A stretch of 64,000 bases of DNA, taken from the NCBI GenBank assembly GCA_040385105.1, contig JAZKHY010000010.1, forward strand, positions 18,130 to 82,129, in the 5' to 3' direction. The translations under genes and the position numbers were made by a program. The notes beneath the pieces were generated by a model that was not told where the DNA came from, did no database searches, and was given only the letters and a program-made list of their open reading frames with translations. Source of the stretch: JACMQX01 sp040385105. Lineage in GTDB: Bacteria; Pseudomonadota; Gammaproteobacteria; Burkholderiales; Burkholderiaceae_C. Shown in pieces: positions 16,739 to 25,169 of this stretch (its first letter is position 1; the number at the start of each line of letters is the position of its first letter).

Positions 16739-18308
16739 CGGTGGCGTGCAGCAGCTGCGGGATCATCCGCTCGAGGTTGATATGCGTGACGCCCTGGCTC
16801 TCCAGCCAGAACCGCTGCATCAGGTTGCCCAGCACCTCGCTGCGGTAGGCGGCCGAGGCGCGCATGTCCGAGATCGGCTGGAACTCGGCGCGCAGCGCCG
16901 CCGTGGCTGCCATGGCCGTGTCGGCCGTCCATTGCTGGCCGAGCAGCACGGCTTCGGTTTGCGCGGCGCGCACGGGCGTGGCCGCGACGCCGCCTGCGCC
17001 GATGGACACGCGGGCGACCTTGCCGCCGGCAACCGTCATGTTCACCACCAGGCACACGGCCGAGATGTCGTCGTCATAGCGCTTTGAAATCTTGTATGCG
17101 CGCAGGAATTCACCCTTCACCGGCAGCGGCACCTTGATCCAGGCCAGCACTTCATCCTTCGCCATCACGTTCTTGCGGTAGCCGGTGTAGAGCGCCTCCA
17201 GCGGCATCTCGCGATGCCCGCGCGTGCTCATGAGCACGACGTTCGCGCCCAGGGCGATCAGCAGCGGCATGGAGTCGCCGATGGGCGAGCCGTTGGCCAC
17301 ATTGCCGCCCAGCGTGCCGGAGTTGCGCACCGGCAGGCCGGCAAAGCGGTTGGCGAAGGTCTTGAGTTCAGGCCTGTCCCTGACCAGCGCCGCATAGGCA
17401 TCGGTCAGCGTGGCAGCCGCGCCGATGGCGATGTGGTGCCTGTAGCGCTCGATGCGCCTGAGCTCGCGGACCTGGGTGACGTCAAGAATGCGGGGGAACT
17501 CCATGTGCATCTTGGTGACCCACAGGCCCACGTCGGTGCAGCCGGCAACGATCTGTGCGTCGGGATGGGCCGCGCGGGCCTGCAGAAGTTCCTTCAGGTT
17601 CTGCGGCGAAAGGTAAGCAGAACCCGGCGCGGCGGCCTGAGGCCTGATGGCCTTCAGCTGCCTGAGCAGCTTCGCCTCGTCTACATCCACCGCCGGCAGG
17701 TCGGCCATTTGCTGCGCCGCATCAAGGATCGGCCGGTAGCCGGTGCAGCGGCACAGGTTGCCCGAGAGTTCTTCCTGGGCGAGTTCGCGCGTGATCGGGT
17801 TCGGCCTGGCAAGCGGTGCCGACGGGCCGCCCCTAGGCGCCGCAGCCCCCTCGGGGGGCAGCGCAGCACACGAAGTGGCAAGCGTGGGGGCGATATGGTT
17901 CTGGTACATGCCGAACAGGCTCATCACAAAGCCCGGCGTGCAGAAGCCGCACTGGCTGCCGTGGCACTGCACCATGGCTTCCTGGGCCGGGTGGAGCAGG
18001 GCGGGCGTACCCGGCCCGGCCTGGCCCGCAACCGGGGCCGCGATGTCTTCCACCGTCCACAGCGCCATGCCGTCCACCGAGTGCGCCAGCCGGATGCAGC
18101 TGTTGATGGCACGGTATTTGATGCTGTTGCCTTCTGGCTCGCCGAGGACGACGGTGCAGGCGCCGCAGTCGCCTTCGCCGCAGCCTTCCTTGGTGCCGGT
18201 GCAACCCAGGTCCTCGCGCAGCACTTCCAGCAGCGTGCGGCCGGGTGGTACATTGGCCAGAGAGACGGGCTCGCCCCGCCGGATGATCTGGATGGTTTTG
18301 GTGTTCAT
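16713..18308 (-). CDS. xdhA: Xanthine dehydrogenase small subunit (2Fe-2S and FAD)
   Basis: The 531-residue subunit has an N-terminal plant-type 2Fe-2S domain (Cys43, 48, 51 and 71 in CGEGDCGACT and its downstream Cys), the all-helical second 2Fe-2S domain (CGFCTPGF near 120 and NLCRCTGYRPI near 186), and an FAD domain from about 215 (VAGCTDVG, NSGTLGGNVANGSPIGD). The ATG at 18308 starts the ferredoxin fold; the frame open to 18395 is not used. Two oddities: residues about 141-170, between the two CxxC motifs, are a Pro/Ala/Gly-rich insertion that looks repeat-derived, and the C-terminal VDSGSSPE is encoded by a palindromic repeat. Both preserve the frame. It is the first gene of xdhAB, divergent from the LysR gene. 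Confidence 0.95.
   Translation of the reverse strand: MNTKTIQIIRRGEPVSLANVPPGRTLLEVLREDLGCTGTKEGCGEGDCGACTVVLGEPEGNSIKYRAINSCIRLAHSVDGMALWTVEDIAAPVAGQAGPGTPALLHPAQEAMVQCHGSQCGFCTPGFVMSLFGMYQNHIAPTLATSCAALPPEGAAAPRGGPSAPLARPNPITRELAQEELSGNLCRCTGYRPILDAAQQMADLPAVDVDEAKLLRQLKAIRPQAAAPGSAYLSPQNLKELLQARAAHPDAQIVAGCTDVGLWVTKMHMEFPRILDVTQVRELRRIERYRHHIAIGAAATLTDAYAALVRDRPELKTFANRFAGLPVRNSGTLGGNVANGSPIGDSMPLLIALGANVVLMSTRGHREMPLEALYTGYRKNVMAKDEVLAWIKVPLPVKGEFLRAYKISKRYDDDISAVCLVVNMTVAGGKVARVSIGAGGVAATPVRAAQTEAVLLGQQWTADTAMAATAALRAEFQPISDMRASAAYRSEVLGNLMQRFWLESQGVTHINLERMIPQLLHATVDSGSSPE
17799..17888. repeat. Repeat-like GC-rich insertion inside xdhA
   Basis: The plus strand here has CCCCCTCGGGGGGCAGCGC followed by ACACGAAGTGGCAAGCGTGG, resembling a GC-rich interspersed element I associate with Comamonadaceae spacers. 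It is read in frame on the minus strand as the XdhA segment TLATSCAALPPEGAAAPRGG and flanks. Normal XdhA proteins pass almost directly from the MYQNH-type helix to ITRELAQ. The match to the element family is from memory. Confidence 0.55.
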
Positions 18309-18392
18309 CGGATGACAGTATGGTTCATGCCGCAGCTTGTTTCCACGGGTTCCGCGCGTGATTCCAAGGGTAGGCCCCCGGGCCCCGACCGA

Positions 18393-18410
18393 CATAAGTT
18401 TTGGCGTATG
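18393..18410. promoter_or_regulatory. CATA-N10-TATG dyad, candidate LysR-type operator
   Basis: In the 122-nt spacer between the divergent xdhA and lysR genes, CATA (18393-18396) and TATG (18407-18410) form an inverted repeat. LysR-type regulators usually bind T-N11-A within dyads near divergent promoters; here the central T and A are 12 nt apart, slightly off consensus. Position and symmetry make it the best operator candidate. Confidence 0.4.
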
Positions 18411-18430
18411 GAGCGAATGCAGGCAAAGGT

Positions 18431-19393
18431 ATGAGAGACCAGGCGCTTTTCGACAAGATAGACCTCCACTTGATCAGGGTCTTGCATACCGTGTTGACTG
18501 AACGCAGCGTCTCGCGCGCCGCCATCCGAATGGGCATGTACCAGCCCGCCGTCTCCGCAGCGCTCAAGCGCCTGCGCGACCTGGCGGACGATCCCCTTTT
18601 GGTGCGTTCGGGCTCCGGTATGGTGCCCACTGATGCCGGCCTGCGCATGGTCGAGCCCAGTGCAAGCATTCTGCGTGCCGCCGAAGTGCTGTTCACCGAT
18701 GCCCGGGGCTTTGACCCGCAAACCGCCCGCGGCACCTTCCGGGTGGCTGCCAGCGACTACCTCGACCCGCTGTTCCTGCCGCTGCTGGTGGCCGACATCA
18801 AGGTGAAGGCGCCGCTGTGCCATATCGAGATCCACCCGCTGACCGGCGAGTCCGACTACCACGCGCACCTGGCGCAGGGCGATGTGGATGTTGTCATCGG
18901 CAACTGGCTCAAGGCGCCTGACGACCTGCACATGGGCCGCCTGTTCGGCGACGAGGTGGTGAGCCTGGTCAGCAAGGATCACCCGGCCGTGCGCCGCAAG
19001 TGGGACCAGGCCGCCTGGCTGGAGGCCGAGCACATCGCGCCCACACCCACCCACCCGGGCGCCAAGGGCGTGATCGACGAGCACCTGGAGCACAAGGGCC
19101 TGCGCCGCAACATCACCGCGCGCTGCCCGCACTTCGGCCTGATCCCGGACATGGTGGCCTCCAGCCTGCTGGTGCTGACCACCGGGCGCCAGTACTGCGA
19201 GCGCTACCTGGACCGGTTGCCGCTGAAGATACTGCCGTGCCCTGTAGACTTTCCGCGGCTCATGTACTACCAGCTGTGGCATGAGCGCACCCATGCATCG
19301 CTGTCGGCCAGGTGGCTGCGCGAGCGGGTCAAGACGGTCGCGGCAACCCTGCGCAAGGATGAGAAAAAGACAATGAAAGAGACAGGCGCGTGA
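18431..19393 (+). CDS. LysR-family transcriptional regulator of the purine cluster
   Basis: The 320-residue protein has an N-terminal winged helix-turn-helix (about 5-65: LHTVLTERSVSRAAIRMGMYQPAVSAALKRL is the helix-turn-helix region, read in two parts) followed by the periplasmic-binding-protein-like effector domain (ARGTFRVAASDYLDPLFLP). The subfamily resembles NodD/PcpR/LinR-type members with the DLHLIRVLHTVL opening. It is divergent from xdhAB and its stop overlaps the GTG of the ABC ATPase gene by 4 nt, so it is probably cotranscribed with the purine importer. Control of both units by a purine effector is inference from position. Confidence 0.9.
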   Translation: MRDQALFDKIDLHLIRVLHTVLTERSVSRAAIRMGMYQPAVSAALKRLRDLADDPLLVRSGSGMVPTDAGLRMVEPSASILRAAEVLFTDARGFDPQTARGTFRVAASDYLDPLFLPLLVADIKVKAPLCHIEIHPLTGESDYHAHLAQGDVDVVIGNWLKAPDDLHMGRLFGDEVVSLVSKDHPAVRRKWDQAAWLEAEHIAPTPTHPGAKGVIDEHLEHKGLRRNITARCPHFGLIPDMVASSLLVLTTGRQYCERYLDRLPLKILPCPVDFPRLMYYQLWHERTHASLSARWLRERVKTVAATLRKDEKKTMKETGA

Positions 19394-20934
19394 GCACCCC
19401 CAGGCTGGAGCTGTCCGGCATCACCAAACGCTATCCGGCCGTCATCGCCAACAGCGATGTCTCGCTGGCCGTGCAGCCGGGCGAGACCCATGCGGTGCTG
19501 GGCGAGAACGGCGCGGGCAAGTCCACGCTGATGAAGATCATCTACGGCTCGGTCAAGCCCGACACCGGCACGGTGAGCTTCAACGGCAAGCCGGTGCATA
19601 TCCGCAACCCGCAGGAGGCGCGGGCGCTGGGCATCAGCATGGTGTTCCAGCACTTCAGCCTGTTCGACACCCTCACGGTGGCCGAGAACGTCTGGCTCGG
19701 CCTGGACAAGAGCCTGAAGCTGGCCGAGGTGACGCAGCGCATCACCGCCAAGGCCGGCGAGTACGGGCTGGACATCGACCCGACCCGCCCGGTGCATACG
19801 CTGAGCGTGGGCGAGATGCAGCGGGTGGAGATCATCCGTGCGCTGCTGACCGACCCGCAGCTGCTGATCCTTGACGAGCCCACCTCGGTGCTCACCCCCC
19901 AGGCGGTTGAAAAGCTGTTCGTGGTGCTCAAGAAGCTGTCGTCGGAAGGTTGCAGCATCCTCTACATCAGCCACAAGCTGCACGAGATCCGCGAACTGTG
20001 CACCGCCTGCACCGTCCTGCGCGGCGGCAAGGTCACCGGCGTGTGCAACCCGCAGGAAGAAAGCAATGCGTCCCTGAGCCGCCTGATGATCGGCGCCGAG
20101 CCGCCGGCCCTGGAGCACCGCGAGGTCAAGACCGGCGAAACCGTGCTGGGCGTGCGGGCCCTGAGCCTGCCGCGCGAAGACCAGTTCGGCGTGGACCTGG
20201 AGGCCATCTCGATGGACGTCAGGGCCGGTGAAGTGGTGGGCATTGCCGGCGTGTCAGGCAATGGCCAGAAGGAGCTGCTCTATGCGTTGTCCGGCGAGGA
20301 CACGCGGGCCGACGCGCCGATGATCCAGGTCTTTGGCAAGGACGCAGCCCGCTTCGGCCCGCACCAGCGGCGTGAACTGGGCGTGCATTTCGTGCCCGAG
20401 GAGAGGCTCGGCCGCGGCGCGGTGCCCACGCTGGGCCTGGCGCACAACCTGCTGCTGACCCGCGACGATGCCCTTGGCAAGAGCGGCTGGATCAACGTCA
20501 GGACCCTGCAGGTGCAGGCGGCCGGCATCATCCGCCGCTTCAACGTCAAGGCGGGCGGGCCGGACGCGGCCGCCAAGTCGCTGTCGGGCGGCAACCTGCA
20601 GAAGTTCATCGTCGGGCGCGAGATCGATGCCAACCCGAAGCTGCTCATCGTGTCCCAGCCTACTTGGGGTGTGGACGTCGGGGCGGCCGCGCAGATTCGC
20701 GGCGAGATCCTGGCGTTGCGTGATGCGGGCTGTGCGGTGCTGGTGGTCAGCGAGGAACTCGATGAGCTCTTCGAGATCTGCGACCGTCTGCATGTGATTG
20801 CCAAGGGCCGGCTGTCGCCGTCCGTTGCGCGGGCGCAGGCCACGGTAGCGCAGATCGGCGAATGGATGAGCGGCCTGTGGGACGGTGCTGCGGACGTTAC
20901 GGAAAAAGCGGAGGCCGCAGATGCTCAAGCTTGA
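19390..20934 (+). CDS. ABC transporter ATPase of BMP-type nucleoside/purine importer
   Basis: The 514-residue protein is a fused tandem ATPase. The first half has Walker A GENGAGKS (38-45), signature LSVGEMQRVEI and Walker B LLILDEPTSVLTP. The second half has the degenerate Walker A (GVSGNGQKEL), signature LSGGNLQKFIVGREI and LLIVSQPTWGVDVG, as in sugar and BMP-type importers, where only one site is fully canonical. The GTG start at 19390 overlaps the lysR stop (GTGA). It energises the two permeases and the lipoprotein receptor that follow. Position beside xdhAB, guaD and an adenine deaminase suggests purine bases or nucleosides as substrate. Confidence 0.94.
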   Translation: MSTPRLELSGITKRYPAVIANSDVSLAVQPGETHAVLGENGAGKSTLMKIIYGSVKPDTGTVSFNGKPVHIRNPQEARALGISMVFQHFSLFDTLTVAENVWLGLDKSLKLAEVTQRITAKAGEYGLDIDPTRPVHTLSVGEMQRVEIIRALLTDPQLLILDEPTSVLTPQAVEKLFVVLKKLSSEGCSILYISHKLHEIRELCTACTVLRGGKVTGVCNPQEESNASLSRLMIGAEPPALEHREVKTGETVLGVRALSLPREDQFGVDLEAISMDVRAGEVVGIAGVSGNGQKELLYALSGEDTRADAPMIQVFGKDAARFGPHQRRELGVHFVPEERLGRGAVPTLGLAHNLLLTRDDALGKSGWINVRTLQVQAAGIIRRFNVKAGGPDAAAKSLSGGNLQKFIVGREIDANPKLLIVSQPTWGVDVGAAAQIRGEILALRDAGCAVLVVSEELDELFEICDRLHVIAKGRLSPSVARAQATVAQIGEWMSGLWDGAADVTEKAEAADAQA

Positions 20935-22009
20935 ACCCCGGCCCGAGCCCTCGAAATTCTGGAGCACCGGCTCGCCGCTGCTCGCCCTCGTCATCACCGT
21001 CATCATCGGTGTGGTCCTGTTCCTGGCCCTGGGCAAGGACCCGGTGCGCGGGCTGCTGGTGTTCTTCTGGGAGCCCATCAAGACGCCTTATGCATTGGGC
21101 GAGCTGATGGTCAAGGCCACGCCGCTGCTGGTGATCGCGCTGGGCCTGGCGGTGTGCTTCCGCTCCAATGTCTGGAACATCGGCGCCGAAGGCCAGTTCG
21201 TGATCGGCGCCGTGTGCGCAGGCGGCGTCGCGCTGCTGGCGGGCAAGGAGACGGGGCGCTGGATCGTTGTTGCGGTCATCCTGGCCGGCGTGCTGGGCGG
21301 GATGCTCTGGGCGTCCATCACGGCACTGCTTCGCGACCGCTTCAATGCGAGTGAAATCCTGGTCAGCCTGATGCTGGTCTATGTGGCCGACATGGTGCTC
21401 AGCTACCTGGTTTACGGCCCGTGGAAAGACCCGGCGGGCTATAACTTCCCGCAGAGCAAGACCTTCGAGGCAGTGACCCAGATTCCGCGCCTGATGACCG
21501 GCTCGCGCGTGAGTGTGGGCCTGCTGATTGCGCTGGCCGGCGTGGCCGCGCTGTGGGTCTTCCTGTTCCGTACGCGGGCCGGGTTTGCCCAGCAGGTGGG
21601 CGGCCTGGCGCCGGCGGCGGCGCGCTATGCGGGGTTCTCCTCGCGCAAGGCCCTGTGGATCGCGCTGCTCACCTCAGGCGGCGCGGCGGGCCTGGCCGGC
21701 GCGCTGGAAGTGGCCGGCCCCATCGGGCAGCTCACGCCGTATGTGCCGGCGGGCTATGGCTTCGCGGCCATCATCGTGGCTTTTGTCGGGCGGTTGCATC
21801 CGGTGGGCATGGTGTTCTCGGCTGTCCTGATGAGCATGTTCTATATCGGCGGCGAACTCGCGCAGTCGCGGCTGGGCCTGCCCAAGTCATTGACGGGCGT
21901 GTTCCAGGGGCTGCTGCTGTTCACCCTGCTGGCTTGCGACACGCTCATCGCCTACCGGCTACGGTGGACAGGCTTCAAGGGCGCCGCGCTCGCAGGAGGG
22001 GCCAGGTAA
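20921..22009 (+). CDS. ABC transporter permease 1 of BMP-type importer
   Basis: The 362-residue inner-membrane protein has about 8-10 hydrophobic helices and the BPD_transp_2 signature region FRSNVWNIGAEGQFVIGAV. The ATG at 20921 has GGAGG seven nt upstream and overlaps the ATPase gene by 14 nt, a coupled arrangement. It forms the heterodimeric channel with the next product. Residues 1-20 are polar and cytoplasmic. Confidence 0.94.
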   Translation: MLKLEPRPEPSKFWSTGSPLLALVITVIIGVVLFLALGKDPVRGLLVFFWEPIKTPYALGELMVKATPLLVIALGLAVCFRSNVWNIGAEGQFVIGAVCAGGVALLAGKETGRWIVVAVILAGVLGGMLWASITALLRDRFNASEILVSLMLVYVADMVLSYLVYGPWKDPAGYNFPQSKTFEAVTQIPRLMTGSRVSVGLLIALAGVAALWVFLFRTRAGFAQQVGGLAPAAARYAGFSSRKALWIALLTSGGAAGLAGALEVAGPIGQLTPYVPAGYGFAAIIVAFVGRLHPVGMVFSAVLMSMFYIGGELAQSRLGLPKSLTGVFQGLLLFTLLACDTLIAYRLRWTGFKGAALAGGAR

Positions 22010-22929
22010 TGGAATCCTATGCACTGCTCCTGGCCGCCACGCTCAATGCGGGCACGGTGCTGGCCATTGCGGCGCTCGGCCTGCTCATCAACGAAAAGGC
22101 CGGCATCGTCAACCTGGGTGCCGAAGGCATGCTGCTGTGTTCGGCCATTGCCGGCTTCGCGGCGGTCGTCCATACCGGCAACGACTGGCTGGGCTTTGCC
22201 GCCGGCATGGGGGCCGGGGCACTGCTGGCGGCCATCTTCGGGGTGCTCGTGATCTGGCTCAACACCAACCAGTACGCCACCGGCCTGGCGCTGAGCCTGT
22301 TCGGCGCCGGCTTCTCGGCGTTTGCCGGCATCAAGTATGTGCAGGAGAAGCTGCCCGAGCGGCCGAACTTTTCCATCCCGCTGCTGGGCGACATTCCGCT
22401 GGTCGGCCCGGCGCTGTTCCGCCAGCATCCGCTGGTGTACGTGACCATTGCCATGGTGGCGGGGCTGATCTGGTTCCTGTACCGCACCCGCGCCGGCCTG
22501 GTGCTGCGCTCGGTGGGCGAGTCGCCCGAGTCGGCCCATGCGCTGGGCTACCCGGTGCGGCGCATCCGGCTGGCTGCCGTTGTCACCGGCGGCGCGCTCT
22601 GCGGCCTGGCGGGCGCCTACATTTCGGTCATCTACACCCCTCTGTGGGTGGAAGGCATGGTGGCGGGCAAGGGCTGGATCGCGCTGGCGCTGACCACCTT
22701 TGCCACCTGGCGCCCGGCGCGCGTATTGCTTGGCGCCTACCTGTTCGGCGGCGTCACCATGCTGCAGTTCCACCTGCAGGGCATGGGTGTCGAGGTGCCC
22801 AGCCAGTTCCTCACCATGCTGCCCTACATTGCCACCATCGTGGTGCTGGCGCTGATCTCGCGCAACCCTGCGTGGATTCGCATCAACATGCCCGCATCGC
22901 TTGGAAAACCGTTCTACCCCGGTTCATAA
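22009..22929 (+). CDS. ABC transporter permease 2 of BMP-type importer
   Basis: The 306-residue inner-membrane protein has the family's INEKAGIVNLGAEGMLL motif near residue 30 and NTNQYATGLALSLFGAG further on. The ATG at 22009 shares one base with the preceding stop (TAATG), and a Gly-Gly-rich AGGAGGGG lies upstream, so translation is probably coupled. Longer open frame upstream in this phase is a shadow of permease 1. Partner of the preceding permease. Confidence 0.94.
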   Translation: MESYALLLAATLNAGTVLAIAALGLLINEKAGIVNLGAEGMLLCSAIAGFAAVVHTGNDWLGFAAGMGAGALLAAIFGVLVIWLNTNQYATGLALSLFGAGFSAFAGIKYVQEKLPERPNFSIPLLGDIPLVGPALFRQHPLVYVTIAMVAGLIWFLYRTRAGLVLRSVGESPESAHALGYPVRRIRLAAVVTGGALCGLAGAYISVIYTPLWVEGMVAGKGWIALALTTFATWRPARVLLGAYLFGGVTMLQFHLQGMGVEVPSQFLTMLPYIATIVVLALISRNPAWIRINMPASLGKPFYPGS

Positions 22930-22979
22930 TTGCCACTGAAGTCCCGATCTTGACAACCACCCTCCAGAAGGAAAATGAG

Positions 22980-24134
22980 ATGACAGACCTGAAGAAACGT
23001 TCAATGCTCAAGGTGGCGGCGCTGTCCGCCATTGCCGCTGCGGCCCTGGTGGGTTGCGGCAAGAAGGAAGAGCCCAAGCCTGCACCGGCGCCCGCGCCCG
23101 TGGCAGCGCCTGCCAAGCCCGCGCCGCTGAAGATTGCCTTCGCCTACGTCGGCCCGGTCGGCGATGGCGGCTGGACCTTCGCGCACGACAACGGCCGCAA
23201 GGCGGTTGAAAAGGAATTCGGCGACAAGGTCGTCACCAGCTATGTCGAGAAAGTGCCGGAATCGGCCGACGCCGAGCGGGTGATCCGCGACATGGCCGCC
23301 CAGGGCAACAAGCTGATCTTCGGCACCACCTTCGGCTACATGGAGCCGATGCTCAAGGTCGCAGCCGACACCAAGGGCGTGAAGTTCGAGCATGCCACCG
23401 GCTACAAGACCGCCGAGAACATGCGCACCTACGACAGCCGCACCTACGAAGGCGCGTACATGGCCGGCGTGATCGCCGGCAAGATGACCAAGACCAACAC
23501 GCTGGGCGTGGTGGCTTCCATTCCAATTCCTGAAGTCATCCGCAACATCAACAGCTTCACCATCGGGGCGCAGAGCGTCAACCCCAAAATCAAGACCAAG
23601 GTCGTCTGGGTCAATGAGTGGTTCAACCCGCCCAAGGAAACCGAGGCAGCCACTGCGCTCATCAACGGTGGCGCCGACGTGCTGTTCCAGAACACCGACT
23701 CGTCGGCCGTGCTGCAGACCGCCGAGAAGATGAACAAGCGCGCCTTCGGCTGGGACTCCGACATGACCGCCTACGGCCCCAAGGCCCACCTCGGCTCGGC
23801 CATCATCAACTGGGGCCCGTACTACGTGAAGGCCGTGCGTGATGCGCTGGACGGCAAGTGGGCCGGCAACTCCAGCGTGTGGTGGGGCGTGAAGGAAGGC
23901 GCTATCGACATGGTGTCCATCGCCGCCGACGTGCCGGAAGAAACCAAGACGAAGATCGCCGAGATCAAGAAGGGCCTGTCCGACGGCACCTTCTCGATCT
24001 GGAAGGGCCCGATCGTCGGCCAGGACGGCAAGGAAGTCGTGGCCAAAGATGCCGTTGCTGACGACAAGTTCATGAGCGGCATCAACTTCTACGTCAAGGG
24101 CGTGGAAGGCAAAGTCCCGGGCGACAAGAAGTAA
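22980..24134 (+). CDS. BMP-family substrate-binding lipoprotein of the purine importer
   Basis: The 384-residue protein has a lipoprotein signal (LVGC, Cys26), a Pro/Ala linker (30-50) and a BMP-family periplasmic-binding domain: KIAFAYVGPVGDGGWTF, ADAERVIRDMAAQGNKLIFG, FGYMEPMLKVA, YEGAYMAGVIAG. BMP proteins bind nucleosides or purine bases and deliver them to permeases of the type encoded just upstream. The ATG at 22980 follows AAGGA. An earlier ATG at 22975 hits a stop after two codons. A good terminator follows, so this ends the importer operon. Confidence 0.95.
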   Translation: MTDLKKRSMLKVAALSAIAAAALVGCGKKEEPKPAPAPAPVAAPAKPAPLKIAFAYVGPVGDGGWTFAHDNGRKAVEKEFGDKVVTSYVEKVPESADAERVIRDMAAQGNKLIFGTTFGYMEPMLKVAADTKGVKFEHATGYKTAENMRTYDSRTYEGAYMAGVIAGKMTKTNTLGVVASIPIPEVIRNINSFTIGAQSVNPKIKTKVVWVNEWFNPPKETEAATALINGGADVLFQNTDSSAVLQTAEKMNKRAFGWDSDMTAYGPKAHLGSAIINWGPYYVKAVRDALDGKWAGNSSVWWGVKEGAIDMVSIAADVPEETKTKIAEIKKGLSDGTFSIWKGPIVGQDGKEVVAKDAVADDKFMSGINFYVKGVEGKVPGDKK

Positions 24135-24150
24135 ACCCGGCGATGCCATG

Positions 24151-24178
24151 AAGGGTCGCCCTTGGGCGGCCCTTTTTC
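24151..24178 (+). terminator. Rho-independent terminator after the importer operon
   Basis: AAGGGTCGCCC (24151-24161) pairs with GGGCGGCCCTT (24164-24174) across a 2-nt loop (one G-T pair), and a T-run follows. It is 16 nt after the BMP stop and just before the Rieske gene start, so that gene probably depends on read-through or its own promoter. Confidence 0.8.
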
Positions 24179-24191
24179 ATTTCTGAAAAGC

Positions 24192-25169
24192 ATGATTGAA
24201 GAAGCCCTTTGGCATCCTGTCGCACAGTCTGCTGACGTCGCAGGCGGGCCTGTTGCCGCCCGGCTGCTGGAGCGCGACCTGGTGCTCTGGCGTGACGATG
24301 CAGGCGCAGTCCATGCCTGGGCCGACCAGTGCCCGCACCGGGGTGCGAAGCTGTCCCTGGGGCGGGTGGAGGCCGGGCGGCTGGAGTGCCCGTATCACGG
24401 CTGGCAGTTTGAAGCATCGGGGCAGTGTGTGCATGTGCCGGCCCTGCCGTCGTTCACGCCGCCTTCGAGCCATTGCGCGCGGCACTTCGGCGCGCGCGAG
24501 GCATGCGGGCTGGTGTGGGTGCAACTGGTGGAGGGCGACGCCGCCCTGCCTGTGTTCGCCGCGGAATCCGACCTGCGGCTGCGCAAGCTCAACTGCGGGC
24601 CGTATGACGTGGCGACCAGCGCGCCACGCCTGGTGGAGAACTTCCTGGACATGGCGCACTTCGGCTTCGTGCATGAAGGCTGGCTTGGAATGCGCACCGC
24701 CACCGCGATTGACGACTACCTGGTTGAGCCGACGCCCACAGGCCTCATCGCCACGCAATGCCGGGCCTGGCAGCCGCAGTCGAATGTGCATTCCAGCGCG
24801 CCCGCCCAGGTCGAATACACCTATGAAGTGACCGCGCCCTATGCAGCGGTGCTGACCAAGGTGCCTGATGCGGCATCTGTGGCACTGCAGGACTACCGCG
24901 AGTCGATCGCATTGTTCATCTGCCCGCTGGGCCCCGAGGCGAGCCGCGTCTGGTTCCGCCTGGCTGTCACTGACTTTGAATCGCCCGACGGCAAGCTGCA
25001 GGACTTCCAGCACACCATCTTCATGCAGGACAAGCCGGTGCTCGAGTCGCAGGTGCCCAGGCGCCTGCCACTGGAGCCGCGTGCCGAACGGCATACTGTG
25101 GCCGACAAGGCATCTTCAGCCTACCGCCGCCACCTCAAGGATCTTGGAATTACTTTTGGAGTCTGCTGA
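24192..25169 (+). CDS. Rieske non-haem iron oxygenase, candidate purine/N-methylpurine oxygenase
   Basis: The 325-residue protein has an N-terminal Rieske 2Fe-2S domain (Cys47, His49 in CPHRG; Cys66, His69 in CPYHGW) and a catalytic domain with the mononuclear iron motif ENFLDMAHFGFVHEG (Asp153, His156, His161). This is the single-component oxygenase layout of vanillate demethylases, pheophorbide oxygenases and the N-demethylases NdmA/NdmB. No reductase gene is adjacent. Its stop overlaps the deaminase start (TGATG), which ties it to purine metabolism. A role on a purine, such as N-demethylation or ring hydroxylation, is inference. The ATG at 24192 lacks a strong ribosome site. Confidence 0.88.
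   Translation: MIEEALWHPVAQSADVAGGPVAARLLERDLVLWRDDAGAVHAWADQCPHRGAKLSLGRVEAGRLECPYHGWQFEASGQCVHVPALPSFTPPSSHCARHFGAREACGLVWVQLVEGDAALPVFAAESDLRLRKLNCGPYDVATSAPRLVENFLDMAHFGFVHEGWLGMRTATAIDDYLVEPTPTGLIATQCRAWQPQSNVHSSAPAQVEYTYEVTAPYAAVLTKVPDAASVALQDYRESIALFICPLGPEASRVWFRLAVTDFESPDGKLQDFQHTIFMQDKPVLESQVPRRLPLEPRAERHTVADKASSAYRRHLKDLGITFGVC

Noticed and set aside
22137..22979. Upstream extension of the BMP lipoprotein frame
   Set aside because: It overlaps permease 2 in another phase and would bury the lipoprotein signal; the ATG at 22980 has a ribosome site.
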